This document shows positions 22,439 to 35,956 of a stretch of 64,000 nt of DNA, in pieces. The notes below the pieces were generated by a model. That model was not told the DNA's origin and did no database searches. It saw only the letters and a program-made list of their open reading frames with translations. Made by a program: the position numbers and the translations under genes. Location: positions 8,099,869 through 8,163,868 of the forward strand of contig NC_133109.1 in assembly GCF_022965805.1 (NCBI RefSeq), written 5' to 3'. Each line of letters starts with the position of its first letter. Within the stretch, counting starts at the first letter, position 1. The DNA comes from Primulina eburnea. Taxonomy: Eukaryota > Streptophyta > Magnoliopsida > Lamiales > Gesneriaceae.

Positions 22439-25400
22439 TCACGGCACGAACAACTCAGGATACTTCTCTCTCATCTCATCCTCTGGTTCCCACGTAGCCT
22501 CCTCTAACAAATGGTTCCTCCAAAGAACTTTGACAATGCCGATCTCTTTGTTCCTCAGAACTCTAACTGTGCGATCCAAAATCTGAATCGGAATCTCTTG
22601 ATATGTCAAATTCGGCGTCAAGTCCAATGGCTCATGGCGTAGAACATGGGAAGGATCTGTAACATACTTCCTGAGCATCGAAACGTGAAACACATTATGA
22701 ACTCTGTCAAGATCTGGAGGTAGGGCTAATCTGTAGGCTCGATCGCCAACTCTGTCCAATATCTCGAATGGACCAATAAATCTAGGACTCAACTTGCCCT
22801 TCTTACCAAATCTCATCACACCCTTGAGAGGTGCTATCTTCAGAAACACGTGGTCGCCAATCTCGAACTGCAAAGGTCTGCGACGAACATCTGCATAGCT
22901 CTTCTGTCTGGACTGGGCAGTCTTCATCCTTTCTCTGATAACAGCAACAACATCAGCAGTCTGCTGGACCAACTCTGGTCCCAACATCTTCCTCTCACCA
23001 ACCTCGTCCCAATACAAGGGAGACCTGCACTTCCTGCCATAAAGTGCCTCATACGGTGCCATGCCAATCGTCGCCTGGTAGCTATTATTATAAGTGAACT
23101 CAGCCAAAGGCAACAAAGAATCCCAGCTACCTGGAAAGTCAATAGTACACGCTCTGAGCATATCCTCAAGAATCTGAATGACTCTCTCCGACTGACCATC
23201 ACTCTGAGGATGATAGGCTGTACTGAACGCTAACCGCGAACCCATAGCTCTGTGCAAACTCTTCCAAAACTCTGAAGTAAATCTGGGGTCACGATCAGAC
23301 ACGATCGACACAGGAACACCATGAAGTCTGACAATCTCTGCTATGTAGTCCTCGGCATACTGGTTCATCGAATACGTCGTCTTGACTGGAAGAAAGTGCG
23401 CTGACTTAGTCAATCTATCAACGATAACCCAAATAGAATTGAAACCTCTCCGCACTCTGGGAAGACCAGTCACGAAATCCATCGTAATATGCTCCCACTT
23501 CCACTGAGGAATCGGCAACGACAACAATGTCCCAGCAGGTCTCTGGTGCTCAATCTTCACCTGCTGACAAGTAAGGCACTGAGAAATGAACACGGCAACA
23601 TCCTTCTTCATACCTGGCCACCAGTAGAGTCGACGAAGATCCTGATACATCTTCGTACTGCCTGGATGAATCGAATACGGCGCGGTATGAGCCTCTGTCA
23701 GAATATCTCTACGAATATCATCGCCAACAGGAACACAAATACGACCTCTGAAAGTCACCAAACCATCACCATTCAAGGCAAACTCTGAATTACCTCTAAT
23801 CTCTGCTCTATCTCTCAACTCTGTCAACTGAACATCAGTCGACTGCTCTCTACGAATCCTGTCCGTCAATGAAGATCGAATAACTAACGCTGAAAGACGA
23901 GCAATGGTGCCTGGAATCACCATATCAATATCCTCTCTCTGCAAATCCATCAGTAACGGTCTCTGAATCAAAGAACTCAATGAAACACTCGACTTGCGGC
24001 TTAAAGCATCAGCCACAACATTCGCCTTCCCTGGGTGATAACTGATAGTTACATCGTAATCCTTGACAAGCTCTAACCACCTCCTCTGTCGCATATTGAG
24101 CTCTTTCTGCGAGAACAGATACTTCAAACTCTTGTGGTCTGTGAAGATCTCACACTTTTCGCCATACAGATAATGTCTCCAAATCTTAAGGGCGAAAACC
24201 ACAGCTGCTAGCTCCAAATCGTGCGTCGGATAATTCTTCTCATAATCCTTCAACTGGCGAGAAGCATAGGCAATGACCTTACCTCTCTGCATCAACACTG
24301 CACCGAGACCCTTCTTCGACGCATCGGTAAAGACCACAAAATCCTCTGAACCACTGGGCAATGCGAGAATAGGAGCTGACGTCAATCTATCCTTCAACTC
24401 CTGAAATGCGCTCTGGCAATCTATAGACCACTCGAACTTCACAGTCTTCCTTGTCAGATTGGACAATGGCAGGGCAATCTTGGAAAAATCCGAAATAAAA
24501 CGACGATAATAACCCGCCAAACCAAGGAAACTGCGTACCTCTGAAACAGTCGTAGGAATAGGCCACTTCTGAATCGCCTCTATCTTCATCGGATCAACAG
24601 CAATGCCATCCCTCGAAACGACATGGCCTAGAAAAGAAATCTGATCCAGCCAAAACTCACACTTCTTCAACTTAGCAAACAACCTCCGCTCTCTCAGCAA
24701 CTGGAGAACAACTCTGAGATGCTCTGAATGAAGCTCTCTGGTCTTGGAATAGATCAATATATCGTCGATAAAGACAATGACGAAGCTATCCAAATACGGC
24801 TTGAACACACGGTTCATCAGGTCCATGAAAACAGAAGGGGCATTGGTCAAGCCAAAAGACATCACGAGAAACTCATAGTGACCATACCTGGTCCTGAAAG
24901 CCGTCTTAGGGATATCAGACTCCCTAACCTTCAACTGATAGTAGCCAGACCGAAGATCAATCTTCGAGAAAACAGTGGCACCCTGGAGTTGGTCAAATAG
25001 ATCGTCAATCCGTGGCAACGGATACTTGTTCTTGATCGTCACTTTGTTGAGCTCTCTGTAATCGATACACAGACGCAAAGACCCGTCCTTCTTCTTAACA
25101 AATAGAACCGGAGCTCCCCAAGGCGAAGAACTCGGACGAATGAAACCCTTATCTAGAAGATCCTGCAACTGCGTCTTCAACTCTTTCATCTCGGTAGGAG
25201 CCATCCTATACGGAGCCTTAGAAATAGGAACCGTACCTGGAGCAAGATCAATAACAAACTCTACATCTCTATCCGGCGGCAAACCCGGAACATCATCCTC
25301 AAACACATCCGCAAACTCCCTCACCACATCAATATCATCAATATTCAACTTAATCAGTCTATCCATATCCACAACAGATGCTAGAAAAACATCACAACCT

Positions 25401-26869
25401 CTACACAATAGCCTCTCAGCATCAAGACACGAAATAAAAGGAAGGACCAGCGAAGTACCTGAGCTGGCGAGAACTCCTCCCTGGCCATCATCTGCAAAAG
25501 TCACCGTCTTAGCAACGCAATCAATAACAGCACGATAGGTCGACAGCCAATCCATGCCAAGAATAACATCAAAGGCAACCATCGGGATCACAATCAAATC
25601 AGCAAAGACCTCTCGATCAACAAAACGAACGGGGCACGCATACACTATGGAAGTCGGGCACAAAACATCTCCCGAAGGCAAAACAACACTAAGCTGAAGG
25701 GGAATAACAGAAGGAACTATACCCAAAGATCTCAAAAACAATTCAGACATAAAAGAATGAGTAGCACCAGTATCAATCAAAGTAGTAGCTACTCTGCCTG
25801 AAATCAAAATGGAACTAGAGATTACAGAAGAATTACGATTAATACCTTCCTTAGTCATCGAAAAGATACGACCCTGCACCTTCTCCTGGCTAGCTCCCCT
25901 AGGACAATCTCTGGAAATATGGCCTGGCATGCCACAACGATAACAAGAACGAGAGCCAAATCTACACTCTCCACGATGGGGTCTGCTACACTTGGGACAC
26001 AAGGATCTCTCAGAATCAGATGGAGCAACTGGCACTGACGGTGGCCTAGGACTCTGATCCACCTTGCCCTTCCCCTTGAATCGATCTCTGCCACGCTGAC
26101 CTGAACTCTGGCCTCTTTGAACATTAGCCTGGTGCCTCGCCTGTCTCTCCCTGGCGATATCCTTCTCGTCCTGCTCTGCTAGCAACGCCTTGGACACAAT
26201 CTCCTTGAAAGTCACAGCCTTGGACATATTGATATCACGCCTGATCTCCGCTCTAAGGCCTCGAATGAAGTGAGCGCCTTTATCTTTATCACTGGTAGCA
26301 ATGTACGGAGCAAAAAGGCAACCCTCCTCGAACCTGAGAATATACTCGTCCACATTCAAGCTCCCCTGACGAAGCTCCAAGAACTCTGTGACCTTCCTCG
26401 CTCGCAGTGCATCAGGAAAGTACTTGTCGTAGAAAAGCTCAGTAAACTCAGACCACTTCAAAGTAGAAACATCAATGCCAACCTTGGTCGCATTCCACCA
26501 CAAACGTGCAGCTTTAACCAGCATAAAAACAGAACAACTGATACGGTCTCTGTCCTCATAGTGGAGATGATCAAAAATCGCCTCCAAAGCCTTGACCCAC
26601 TCTACTGCAGCTAAAGGATCGGAGCTGCCTGGAAACTCGGGTGGATCCATCCTCTTAAACGCAGAAAAGATAGCATCAGAACCAACTGCTACTGGAGCAA
26701 CCTGCCCCCTACCTTGGTCTCTGCCCTGGTCTGCTCCTTGCAGTCTAAGCAACTGCTGGATCTGCTCACTGTGAACCTTAGCCTGCTCCTTCAGTAACTT
26801 GCCGAACTCGTCGACAACTCTCGAGGACGAACTATCCTCCCCCTCTGACGCCTTACGCTTAGGAGGCAT
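22439..26869 (-). CDS. Gag-pol polyprotein of C, intact
   Basis: A single frame of 1,476 codons from ATG ([10 protein letters not shown]). Parts: gag capsid (about 60-240); zinc knuckle [14 protein letters not shown] (309-322), preceded by a second Cys/His cluster [12 protein letters not shown]; protease DTG (366-368); RT with [10 protein letters not shown] (Asp 638) and FIDD (700-703); RNase H (about 845-960, [10 protein letters not shown]); integrase HHCC (His1061, His1068, Cys1098, Cys1101) and catalytic Asp1131, Asp1192 and Glu1228; a GPF segment; and a chromodomain in the last 55 residues ([17 protein letters not shown]...[10 protein letters not shown]). It starts about 120 nt from the PBS. 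All catalytic residues are present, so it could act in trans on relatives such as E. Confidence 0.97.
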   Translation of the reverse strand: MPPKRKASEGEDSSSSRVVDEFGKLLKEQAKVHSEQIQQLLRLQGADQGRDQGRGQVAPVAVGSDAIFSAFKRMDPPEFPGSSDPLAAVEWVKALEAIFDHLHYEDRDRISCSVFMLVKAARLWWNATKVGIDVSTLKWSEFTELFYDKYFPDALRARKVTEFLELRQGSLNVDEYILRFEEGCLFAPYIATSDKDKGAHFIRGLRAEIRRDINMSKAVTFKEIVSKALLAEQDEKDIARERQARHQANVQRGQSSGQRGRDRFKGKGKVDQSPRPPSVPVAPSDSERSLCPKCSRPHRGECRFGSRSCYRCGMPGHISRDCPRGASQEKVQGRIFSMTKEGINRNSSVISSSILISGRVATTLIDTGATHSFMSELFLRSLGIVPSVIPLQLSVVLPSGDVLCPTSIVYACPVRFVDREVFADLIVIPMVAFDVILGMDWLSTYRAVIDCVAKTVTFADDGQGGVLASSGTSLVLPFISCLDAERLLCRGCDVFLASVVDMDRLIKLNIDDIDVVREFADVFEDDVPGLPPDRDVEFVIDLAPGTVPISKAPYRMAPTEMKELKTQLQDLLDKGFIRPSSSPWGAPVLFVKKKDGSLRLCIDYRELNKVTIKNKYPLPRIDDLFDQLQGATVFSKIDLRSGYYQLKVRESDIPKTAFRTRYGHYEFLVMSFGLTNAPSVFMDLMNRVFKPYLDSFVIVFIDDILIYSKTRELHSEHLRVVLQLLRERRLFAKLKKCEFWLDQISFLGHVVSRDGIAVDPMKIEAIQKWPIPTTVSEVRSFLGLAGYYRRFISDFSKIALPLSNLTRKTVKFEWSIDCQSAFQELKDRLTSAPILALPSGSEDFVVFTDASKKGLGAVLMQRGKVIAYASRQLKDYEKNYPTHDLELAAVVFALKIWRHYLYGEKCEIFTDHKSLKYLFSQKELNMRQRRWLELVKDYDVTISYHPGKANVVADALSRKSSVSLSSLIQRPLLMDLQREDIDMVIPGTIARLSALVIRSSLTDRIRREQSTDVQLTELRDRAEIRGNSEFALNGDGLVTFRGRICVPVGDDIRRDILTEAHTAPYSIHPGSTKMYQDLRRLYWWPGMKKDVAVFISQCLTCQQVKIEHQRPAGTLLSLPIPQWKWEHITMDFVTGLPRVRRGFNSIWVIVDRLTKSAHFLPVKTTYSMNQYAEDYIAEIVRLHGVPVSIVSDRDPRFTSEFWKSLHRAMGSRLAFSTAYHPQSDGQSERVIQILEDMLRACTIDFPGSWDSLLPLAEFTYNNSYQATIGMAPYEALYGRKCRSPLYWDEVGERKMLGPELVQQTADVVAVIRERMKTAQSRQKSYADVRRRPLQFEIGDHVFLKIAPLKGVMRFGKKGKLSPRFIGPFEILDRVGDRAYRLALPPDLDRVHNVFHVSMLRKYVTDPSHVLRHEPLDLTPNLTYQEIPIQILDRTVRVLRNKEIGIVKVLWRNHLLEEATWEPEDEMREKYPELFVP

Positions 26870-26988
26870 CCTCTACTCTACAATGCTCACAAGATACCAA
26901 TCAATACATAACAATAGATAGATGCAAAGAAAACATACCCGGACAGTTGAAAGTAGACGAAGTCATATGCATTGGTCCGAAGAACACC

Positions 26989-27000
26989 GCTCTGATACCA
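26989..27000 (-). other. Primer binding site of C
   Basis: GCTCTGATACCA (reverse complement TGGTATCAGAGC), five nt from the LTR edge at 27006. Confidence 0.92.
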
Positions 27001-27005
27001 CTAAA

Positions 27006-28516
27006 TGTGACACCCCGATCCTCTTTTAAAATAAATACGCAGCGGAAATAAAATTTTTCTCTTTAAAATATACGGAAGGAGTTTCAAAATACATTTCATC
27101 AAATATCTTTACAAAATAAATACATGATCATTTAAATGACATAACAAAAACAAAATATCATTCCTATGATCATGCCAAAATCCTCCTTCCAACGGTGTAT
27201 GCATATGACCCCCGATCTACAGTCAACGTCCCGAGGCACCACTCTGATCTGCATCACAAGAAAATAACTGAAATGAGAATAAATCTCAGCAAGTGGAACT
27301 CTTATATAACAATGAACAATAACTCTGTAAAACATCTCTTTGAAATCATAAATACCATCAACTCTGAACTGTAAACTCTGAATATCAATAATATAGCAAT
27401 AGCATAAAATATGATGGTATTTCTCTTTTGCTCTGGGGATTGATATCAATAGTATCTCTGCTCTGGGGTTGCTCGTATCCCAAATCGATATAAATACCGA
27501 TAACTCTGAGGGATATAAGCCTCTGGGCGATGATCATCTAATATTGCATGCAATCTCTGACTATGTATTTATCAATCCGAAAACATTTAAACTCTTCTCT
27601 GGTTTTAACAATCACTTTGAACTCTATATATCTCTTTGTATTCCCTTTAATCAATAATGAGACATACAATGCCTCCAATACATATAACAATACATACTAT
27701 GGATCAAATGAAAGGGAATAACACAATAAACTCTTTGAAACACATACATATAAAATCATGTGAGCAAAAGGAATGAATTTCCACTTACAAACCACAACAA
27801 ACACCTCAACTTAGCTCTTGATCACCACCTACAACAAATAATCCACAAATAACACCAATATCAACTAAATATCCAAGATTACAAGCTAAATAATCCATAA
27901 ATCCACATAAACAACCAACCTAAACAACTCTTAATTTACAACCTTAACAGAATCGCACCAAAAGCTTACCCAAGCTTCCTAGCACCAAGGAGAACGTCGA
28001 TCTCAAGTCGAAATTCCAAACAAACGCTTGAATCGAAGATAGGAAGTGAAAGAAATGACCAAAAACCCTTGCAATGGAGAGAAATGTCGAAAATGAAGGA
28101 GAGAATAAAGGAAAAGTATGGCCAACCACTCCAAAAAGTAGCTTAAAAACTCGACCATACCTTCACCGCGGGTGCGCTCCTCTAAGCACCGCGGGTGCGC
28201 AATGGCTACGGCATCTCAAAAAAAATCTGGAACTCGAACAGCGCGGGTGCGGCACTGCAAACAGCGCGGGTGCGGTCTCCACCGCGGGGGCGGTCACTAC
28301 AACGCCGCGGGTGCGGTGTGCTCACGGCAAAACACTATTCCCATGCAACAAAAATCAAACCGAAACGCTGAAACGAACAACCAACATCATCTAATACCTC
28401 AAGACAATAAAACTAACAATACTATAGCCCAAAAATACAACTCTGAACATCTAATCAAATATCCCAAATAACAAACGAAACTTAAATCGTACCGTACACC
28501 GGGCTCGGCTATTACA
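27006..28516 (-). repeat. 5' LTR of C
   Basis: 1,511 bp, apparently identical to 20888-22398. It ends CTATTACA at 28516, directly against the TSD ATACT. Confidence 0.96.
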
Positions 28517-28887
28517 ATACTGAACTCATAATCTGTGCCCACATAATTCATACTCTGAATATTAACACAATTCTGATATAAAATCTCAGTCAATATCTTT
28601 CAAAAATCATAACAATTACAGGAACAATCTGTTCTTTAATCTGACTTCAATTCTATAATGTCTACGGTAGCAGAAACATCATATCTGAATCACATTCAAT
28701 TCTAGCAACATCATATTTTCAAAATATCTCAAAACGTAACAAAACTTACGTCCAAATGAAGCCTGCGTTGCTAGGAACTCAATACCGTAATCGGATTCAA
28801 AAACAGACGGACAGATTGACAAAATCTTTAATCAAAATCAAGAGCTTCCCTCGGTTCTTTATTTCTGATTCTCCAAGAATTCTTGCA

Positions 28888-28914
28888 TGTATATATATAT
28901 ATATATATATACAC
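28888..28914 (-). promoter_or_regulatory. TATA-like (TA)n tract of A LTR
   Basis: An uninterrupted run of alternating T and A next to ACATGC on the minus side. It is the likely promoter core by analogy with B and D. Confidence 0.45.
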
Positions 28915-28965
28915 TCGTAACATGCATAAAAGCAAGTGGCTCATTCTTCATTTTACACGTATCTC

Positions 28966-29145
28966 ACTAGGGCGGTCAAAACCTACCACTAGGGCGAGTC
29001 AGTTTCGGTCGAGATCCTCGGTTGAACATCTCCTGTCGCTCGGGCGGTCAAAAGTTGCTCGCTAGGGCGAAGAACTTTCGGCCCTCACAAATTATACCTG
29101 CGCGCTCGGGCGGTGCTTTTCTGCCGCTCGGGCGCGAGATGTTCG
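28966..29145 (-). promoter_or_regulatory. GC-rich motif cluster in A U3
   Basis: At least six units of GCTCGGGCGG / CTAGGGCGG type lie about 55 bp upstream (minus direction) of the TA tract. The sequence differs from the CCGCACCCGCGG motif of other families but the place is the same. Confidence 0.45.
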
Positions 29146-29284
29146 GCCTAACATCTTGAGATGTTCGATTCAACATCTTGGCTTAACATAAACCAACGCC
29201 CGGCTTCGTCATTTGAGTTCCTGTGACTTCCATTACGTCAATTAATCAACGTCTGATTAGAATGATTAAATCTCGGGCATTACA

Positions 29285-32200
29285 AAAGTCTTCCAAAAGT
29301 AACTCAAGAATTTAACATCACGACCAGAAACAATAGTCCTAGGCATGCCATGCAATGTAACGACTTCTCTAAAGAACAAATCCGCAATGTTTGAAGCATC
29401 ATCGGTTTAATGACAAGCTATAAAATGTGACATCTTAGAGAATCTATCCACAACAACAAAAATAGAATCCCTCCCCTTCTTAGTCCTAGGCAACCCAAAA
29501 ATAAAGTCCATAGAAATGTCAATCCAATTTCTTTTGAAGAATAGCACGCAAAAGTGTTCCCAAAGTTCTGTTGACAACTTCAGTTTGTCCATCCGTTTGA
29601 GGATGACAAGTAGTAGAAAACAACAATTTTGTGCCAAGTTTAGCCCATAAATTCTTCCAACAGTAACTCAAGAATTTAACATCGCGACCAGAAACAATAG
29701 TCCTAGGCATTCCATGCAACGTAACGACTTCTCTAAAGAAAAAATCCGCAATGTTTGAAGCATCATCGGTTTAATAACAAGCTATAAAATGTGTCATCTT
29801 TGAGAATCTATCCACAACAACAAAATAGAATCCCTCCCTTTCTTAGTTCTGGGCAACCCCAAAATAATGTCCACAGAAATGTCAATCCAAGTTCTTTTTA
29901 AGAATAGCACACAAAAGGGTTCCCAAAGTTCTATTGACAACTTCAGTTTGTGCATCCGTTTGAGGACGACAAGTAGTAGAAAACAACAATTTTGTGCCAA
30001 GTTTAGCCCATAAAGTCTTCCAAAATTAACTCAAGAATTTAACATCTCGACCAGAAACAATAGTCCTAGGCATGCCATGCAACCTAACGACTTCTCTAAA
30101 GAACAAATCCGCAATGTTTGAAGCAACATCGGTTTTATGACAAGCTATAAAATGTGTCATCTTAGATTATCTATCCACTACAACAAAAATAGAATCCCTC
30201 CCCTTCTTAGTTCTAGGAAACCCCAAAGTAAAGTCCATAGAAATGTCAATCCAAGTTCTTTTTAAGAATGGCACGCAAAAGTGTTCCCAAAGTTCTATTG
30301 ACAACTTCAGTTTGTCCGTCCGTTTCAGGATGACAAGTAGTAGAAAACGACAATTTTGTGCCAAGTTTAGCCCATAAAGTCTTCCAAAAGTAACTCAAGA
30401 ATTTAACATCACGACCAGAAACAATAGTCCTAGGCATGCCATGCAATGTAAAGACTTCTTTAAAGAACAAATCCGCAATGTTTGAAGCATCATCGGTTTA
30501 ATGACAAGCTAAAAAATGTGACATCTTAGAGAATCTATCCACAACAACAAAAATAGAATCCCTCCCCTTCTTAGTCCTAGGCAACCCAAAAATAAAGTCC
30601 ATAGAAATGTCAATCCAATTTCTTTTGAAGAATAGCACGCAAAAGTGTTCCCAAAGTTCTATTGACAACTTCAGTTTGTGCATCCGTTTGAGGATGACAA
30701 GTAGTAGAAAACAACAATTTTGTACCAAGTTTAGCCCATATATTCTTCCAACAGTAACTCAAGAATTTAACATCGCGACCAGAAACAATAGTCCAAGGCA
30801 TTCCATGCAACGTAAAGACTTCTCTAAAGAACAAATCCACAATGTTTGAAGCATCATCGGTTTAATAACAAGCTATAAAATGTGCCATCTTAGAGAATCA
30901 ATCCACAACAACAAAATAGAATCCCTCCCTTTCTTAGTTCTGGGCAACCCCAAAATAAAGTCCATAGAAATGTCAATCTAAGTTCTTTTTAAGAATATCA
31001 CGCAAAAGTGTTCCCAAAGTTCTATTGACAACTTCAGTTTTTCCATCCGTTTGAGGATGACAAGTAGTAGAAAACAACAATTTTGTGCCAAGTTTAGCCC
31101 ATAAAGTCTTCCAAAAGTAACTCAAGAATTTAACATCGCGACCAGAAACAATAGTCCTAGGCATGCCATGCAACGTAACGACTTCTCTAAAATACAAATC
31201 CGCAATGTTTGAAGCATCATCGGTTATATGACAAGCTATAAAATGTGCCATCTTAGATAATCTATCCACAACAACAAAAATAGAATCCCTTCCCTTCTTA
31301 GTACTAGGCAACCCCAAAATAAAATCCATAGAAATGTCAATCCAAGTTCTTTTTAAGAATGGCACGCAAAAGTGTTCCCAAAGTTCTATTGACAACTTCA
31401 GTTTGTCCGTCCGTTTCAGGATGACAAGTAGTAGAAAACGACAATTTTGTGCCAAGTTTAGCCCATAAATTCTTCCAATAGTAACGCAAGAATTTAACAT
31501 CGCGACCAGAAACAATAGTCCTAGGCATTCCATGCAACGTAACGACTTCTCTAAAGAACAAATCCGCAATGTTTGAAGCATCATCGGTTTAATGACAAGC
31601 TATAAAATGTGCCATATTAGAGAATCTATCCACAACAACAAAAATAGAATCCCTCCCCTTCTTAGTCCTAGGCAACCCCAAAATAAATCCATAGAAATGT
31701 CAATCCAAGTTCTTTTTAAGAATGACACGCAAAAGTGTTCCCAAAGTTCTATTGACAACTTCAGTTTGTCCATTCGTTTGAGGATGACAAGTAGTAGAAA
31801 ACAACAGTTTTGTTACAAATTTAGCCCATAAAGTCTTCCAAAAGTAACTCAAAAATATAACATCGCGATAAAAAACAATGTTCCTAGGCATGCCACGCAC
31901 CCTAACGACTTCTCTAAAGAATAAATCCGTAATGTTTGAAGCATCATCGGTTTTATGGCAAGCTATAAAATGTGCCATCTTAGAGAATCTATCCACAACA
32001 ACAAAATAGAATCCCTCCCCTTCTTAGTTATAGGCAACCCCAAAATAAAGTCCATAGAAATTTCAATCCAAGTTCTTTTTAAGAATAGCACGCACAAGTG
32101 TTTCCAAAGTTCTATTGACAACTTCAGTTTTTCCATCCGTTTGAGGATGACAAGTAGTAGAAAACAACAATTTTGTGCCAAGTTTAGCCCATAAAGTCTT

Positions 32201-35200
32201 CCAAAAGTAACTCAAGAATATAACATCGCGATCAAAAACAATATTCCTAGGCATGCCACGCAACCTAACGACTTCTCTAAAGAACAAATCCGCAATGTAT
32301 GAAGCATCATCGGTTTTATGGCAAGCTATAAAATGTGTCATCTTAGAGAATCTATCCACAACAAAAAAATAGAATCCCTCCCCTTCTTAGTTCTAGGCAA
32401 CCCCAAAATAAAGTCCATAGAAATGTAAATTTAAGTTTTTTTAAGAATAGCACGCAAAAGTGTTCCCAAAGTTCTATTGACAACTTAGTTTTTCCATCCG
32501 TTTGAGGATGACAAGTAGTAGAAAACAACAATTTTGTGCCAAGTTTAGCCCATAAAGTCTTCCAAAAGTAACTCAAGAATATAACATCGCGATCAAAAAC
32601 AATATTCCTAGGCATGCCACGCAACCTAACGACTTCTCTAAAGAACAAATCCGCAATGTATGAAGCATCATCGGTTTTATGGCAAGCTATAAAATGTGTC
32701 ATCTTAGAGAATCTATCCACAACAAAAAAATAGAATCCCTCCCCTTCTTAGTTCTAGGCAACCCCAAAATAAAGTCCATAGAAATGTAAATTTAAGTTTT
32801 TTTAAGAATAGCACGCAAAAGTGTTCCCAAAGTTCTATTGACAACTTCAGCTTGTCATTCCGTTTGAGGATGACAAGTAGTAGAAAATGACAATTTTGTG
32901 CCAAGTTTAGCCCATAAATTTTTCCAATAGTAACTCAAGAATTTAACATCGCGACTAGAAACAATAGTCCTAGGCATTCCATGCAACGTAACGACTTCTC
33001 TAAAGAACAAATCCGCAATGTTTGAAGCATCATCGGTTTAATGACAAGCTATAAAATGTGCCATCTTAGAGAATCTATCCACAACAACAAAAATAGAATC
33101 CCTCCCCTTCTTAGTCCTAGGCAACCCCAAAATAAAGTCCATAGAAATGTCAATCCAAGTTCTTTTTAAGAATGACACGCAAAAGTGTACCCAAAGTTCT
33201 ATTGACAACTTCAGTTTGTCCATCCGTTTGAGGATGACAAGTAGTAGAAAACAACAGTTTTGTGACAAATTTAGCCCATAAAGTCTTCCAAAAGTAACTC
33301 AAGAATTTAACATCGCGACCAAAAACAATAGTCCTAGGCATGCCATGTAACCTAACGACTTTTCTAAAGAACAAATCCGCAATGTTTGATGCGTCATCGG
33401 TTTTATGGCAAGCTATAAAATGTGCCATCTTAGAGAATATATCCACAACAACAAAATAGAATCTCTCCCCTACTTAGTTATAGGCAACCCCAAAATAAAG
33501 TCCATAGAAATTTCAATCCAAGTTCTTTTTAAGAATAGCACGCACAAGTGTTTCCAAAGTTCTATTGACAACTTCAGTTTTTCCATCCGTTTGAGGATGA
33601 CAAGTATTTTGTGCCAAGTTTAGCCCATAAAGTCTTCCAAAAGTAACTCAAGAATTTAACATCGCGACCAGAAACAATAGTCCTAGGCATGCCATGCAAC
33701 GTAACGACTTCTCTAAAGAACAAATCCGCAATGTTTGAAGCATCATCGGTTTTATGACAAGCTATAAAATGTGCCATCTTAGAGAATCTATCCACAACAA
33801 CAAAACTAGAATCTCTTCCATTCTTAGTACTAGGCAACCCCAAAATAAAATCCATAGAAATGTCAATCCAAGTTCTTTTTAAGAATGGCACGCAAAAGTG
33901 TTCCCAAAGTTCTATTGACAACTTCAGTTTGTCCTTCCGTTTGAGGAAGCCAAATAGTAGAAAACAACAATTTTGTGCCAAGTTTAGCCCATAAAGTCTT
34001 CCAAAAGTAACTCAAGAATATAACATCGAGATCAAAAACAATATTCCTAGGCATGCCACGCAACCTAACGATTTCTCTAAAGAACAAATCCGCAATGTTT
34101 GAAGCATCATCGGTTTTATGGCAAGCTATAAAATGTGTCATCTTAGAGAATCTATCCACAACAACAAAATAGAATCCCTCCCTTTCTTAGTTCTAGGCAA
34201 CCCCAAAATAAAGTCCATAGAAATGTCAATCCAAGTTCTTTTTAAGAATAGCACACAAAAGTGTTCCCAAAGTTCTATTGACAACTTCAGTTTTTCCATC
34301 CGTTTGAGGATGACAAGTAGTAGAAAACAACAATTTTGTGCCAAGTTTAGCCCATAAAGTCTTCCAAAAGTAACTCAAGAATATAGCATCGCGATCAGAA
34401 ACAATAGTCCTTGGCATGCCACGCAACCTAACGACTTCTCTAAAGAACAAATCCGCAATGTTTGAAGCATCATCGGTGTTATGGCAAGCTATAAAATGTG
34501 CCATCTTAGAGAATCTATCCACAACAACAATAATAGAATCCCTCCCCTTCTTAGTACTAGACAACCCAAAAATAAAATCCATAGAAATGTCAATCCAAGT
34601 TCTTTTAAAGAATGGCACGCAAAAGTGTTCCCAAAGTTCTTTTGACAACTTCAGTTTGTCCTTCCGTTTGAGGATGACAAGTAGTAGAAAACGACAATTT
34701 TGTGCCAAGTTTAGCCCATAAATTCTTCCAATAGTAACTCAAGAATTTAACATCGCGACCAGAAACAATAGTCCTAGGCATGCCATGCAACGTAACGACT
34801 TCTCTAAAGAACAAATCCGCAATGTTTGAAGCATCATCGGTTTTATGACAAGCTATAAAATGTGCCATCTTAGAGAATCTATCCACAACAACAAAAATAG
34901 AATCCCTCCCCTTCTTAGTACTAGGCAACCCCAAAATAAATTCCATAGAAATGTCAATCCAAGTTCTTTTAAAGAATGGCACGCAAAAGTGTTCCCAAAG
35001 TTTTATTGACAACTTCAGTTTGTCATTCCGTTTGAGGATGACAAGTAGTAGAAAATGACAATTTTGTGCCAAGTTTAGCCCATAAATTCTTCCAATAGTA
35101 ACTCAAGAATTTAACATCGCGACCAGAAACAATAGTCCTAGGCATTCCATGCAACGTAACGACTTCTCTAAAGAACAAATCCGCAATGTTTGAAGCATCA

Positions 35201-35956
35201 TCGGTTTAATGACAAGCTATAAAATGTGCCATCTTAGAGAATCTATCCACAACAACAAAAATAGAATCCCTCCCCTTCTTAGTCCTAGGCAACCCCAAAA
35301 TAAAGTCCATAGAAATGTCAATCCAAGTTCTTTTTAAGAATGACACGCAAAAGTGTACCCAAAGTTCTATTGACAACTTCAGTTTGTCCATCCGTTTGAG
35401 GATGACAAGTAGTAGAAAACCACAGTTTTGTGACAAATTTAGCCCATAAAGTCTTCCAAAAGTAACTTAAGAATTTAACATCGCGACCAGAAACAATAGT
35501 CTTAGGCATGCCATGTAACCTAACGACTTCTCTAAAGAACAAATCCGCAATGTTTGAAGCATCATCGGTTTTATGGCAAGCTATAAAATGTGCCATCTTA
35601 GAGAATCTATCCACAACAACAAAATAGAATCCCTCCCCTACTTAGTTATAGGCAACCCCAAAATAAAGTCCATAGAAATTTCAATCCAAGTTCTTTTTAA
35701 GAATAGCACGCACAAGTGTTTCCAAAATTCTATTGACAACTTCAGTTTTTCCATTTGTTTGAGGATGACAAGTATTTTGTACCAAGTTTAGCCCATAAAG
35801 TCTTCCAAAAGTAACTCAAGAATTTAACATCGCGACCAGAAACAATAGTCCTAGGCATGCCATGCAACGTAACGACTTCTCTAAAGAACAAATCCGCAAT
35901 GTTTGAAGCATCATCGGTTTTATGACAAGCTATAAAATGTGCCATCTTAGAGAATC
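29285..35956 (-). repeat. Tandem satellite array of ~363-bp monomers derived from a gypsy integrase core
   Basis: The anchor CTATCCAC (or a one-base variant) recurs at 29444, 29808, 30171, 30535, 30899, 31262, 31626, 31989, 32352, 32713, 33075, 33439, 33788, 34152, 34515, 34879, 35243 and 35605. Spacing is 361-364 bp except one 349-bp monomer, and another copy is cut by E at 35956. On the minus strand each monomer encodes about 120 residues of an integrase catalytic core, from WIDISMDF through [18 protein letters not shown] and [14 protein letters not shown] to [10 protein letters not shown]. Frames shift at monomer joins, so the many overlapping ORFs are not genes. The parent element is a different gypsy group (chromovirus-like, inferred) from A-G. 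Confidence 0.93.

Larger units (their letters stand above)
20638..28516 (-). mobile_element. Element C insertion: intact chromodomain Ty3/gypsy element plus 250 bp of tRNA-like sequence
   Basis: The inserted unit lies between perfect ATACT duplications (20633-20637 and 28517-28521). D's uninterrupted LTR (about 57937-57950) shows the empty site. The LTRs are 20888-22398 and 27006-28516, both 1,511 bp, and I found no difference between them. The internal region has PBS, PPT and an intact gag-pol. Oddly, the duplication does not abut the left LTR: 250 bp of unrelated sequence (20638-20887) lies between. The LTR-to-LTR part is a typical young element, probably of the Tekay/Del group (inferred). 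Confidence 0.92.
1..29284 (-). mobile_element. Element A: defective Ty3/gypsy LTR retrotransposon, interrupted by B and C, left end outside window
   Basis: Reading on the minus strand, the element starts at 29284 (TGTAATGCCCGAG end of the LTR), has a 5' LTR in two pieces (28522-29284 and 19288-20637), a PBS at 19271-19282, a leader, a gag remnant split by B, and a decayed pol that runs off the left edge. Its LTR sums to about 2.1 kb once C is removed. It lies in the integrase-derived satellite: the array resumes immediately at 29285. The expected 5-bp target duplication would begin AAAGT at 29285, but the partner copy is outside the window. The element has no usable pol and must have moved with help from a relative. 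Confidence 0.88.
28522..29284 (-). repeat. 5' LTR of A, outer (U3) part
   Basis: This continues A's LTR after C and ends CTCGGGCATTACA, the reverse complement of the TGTAATGCCCGAG start of B. On the minus strand it holds two AGATGTT...AACATCT hairpins (29137-29156, 29159-29178), the GC-rich motif cluster and then the TA tract. Confidence 0.9.

Noticed and set aside
29407..35945. Dozens of 60-200-codon ORFs in the satellite
   Set aside because: All are frames of the same integrase-derived monomer; frames shift at monomer joins and there is no start or promoter context.
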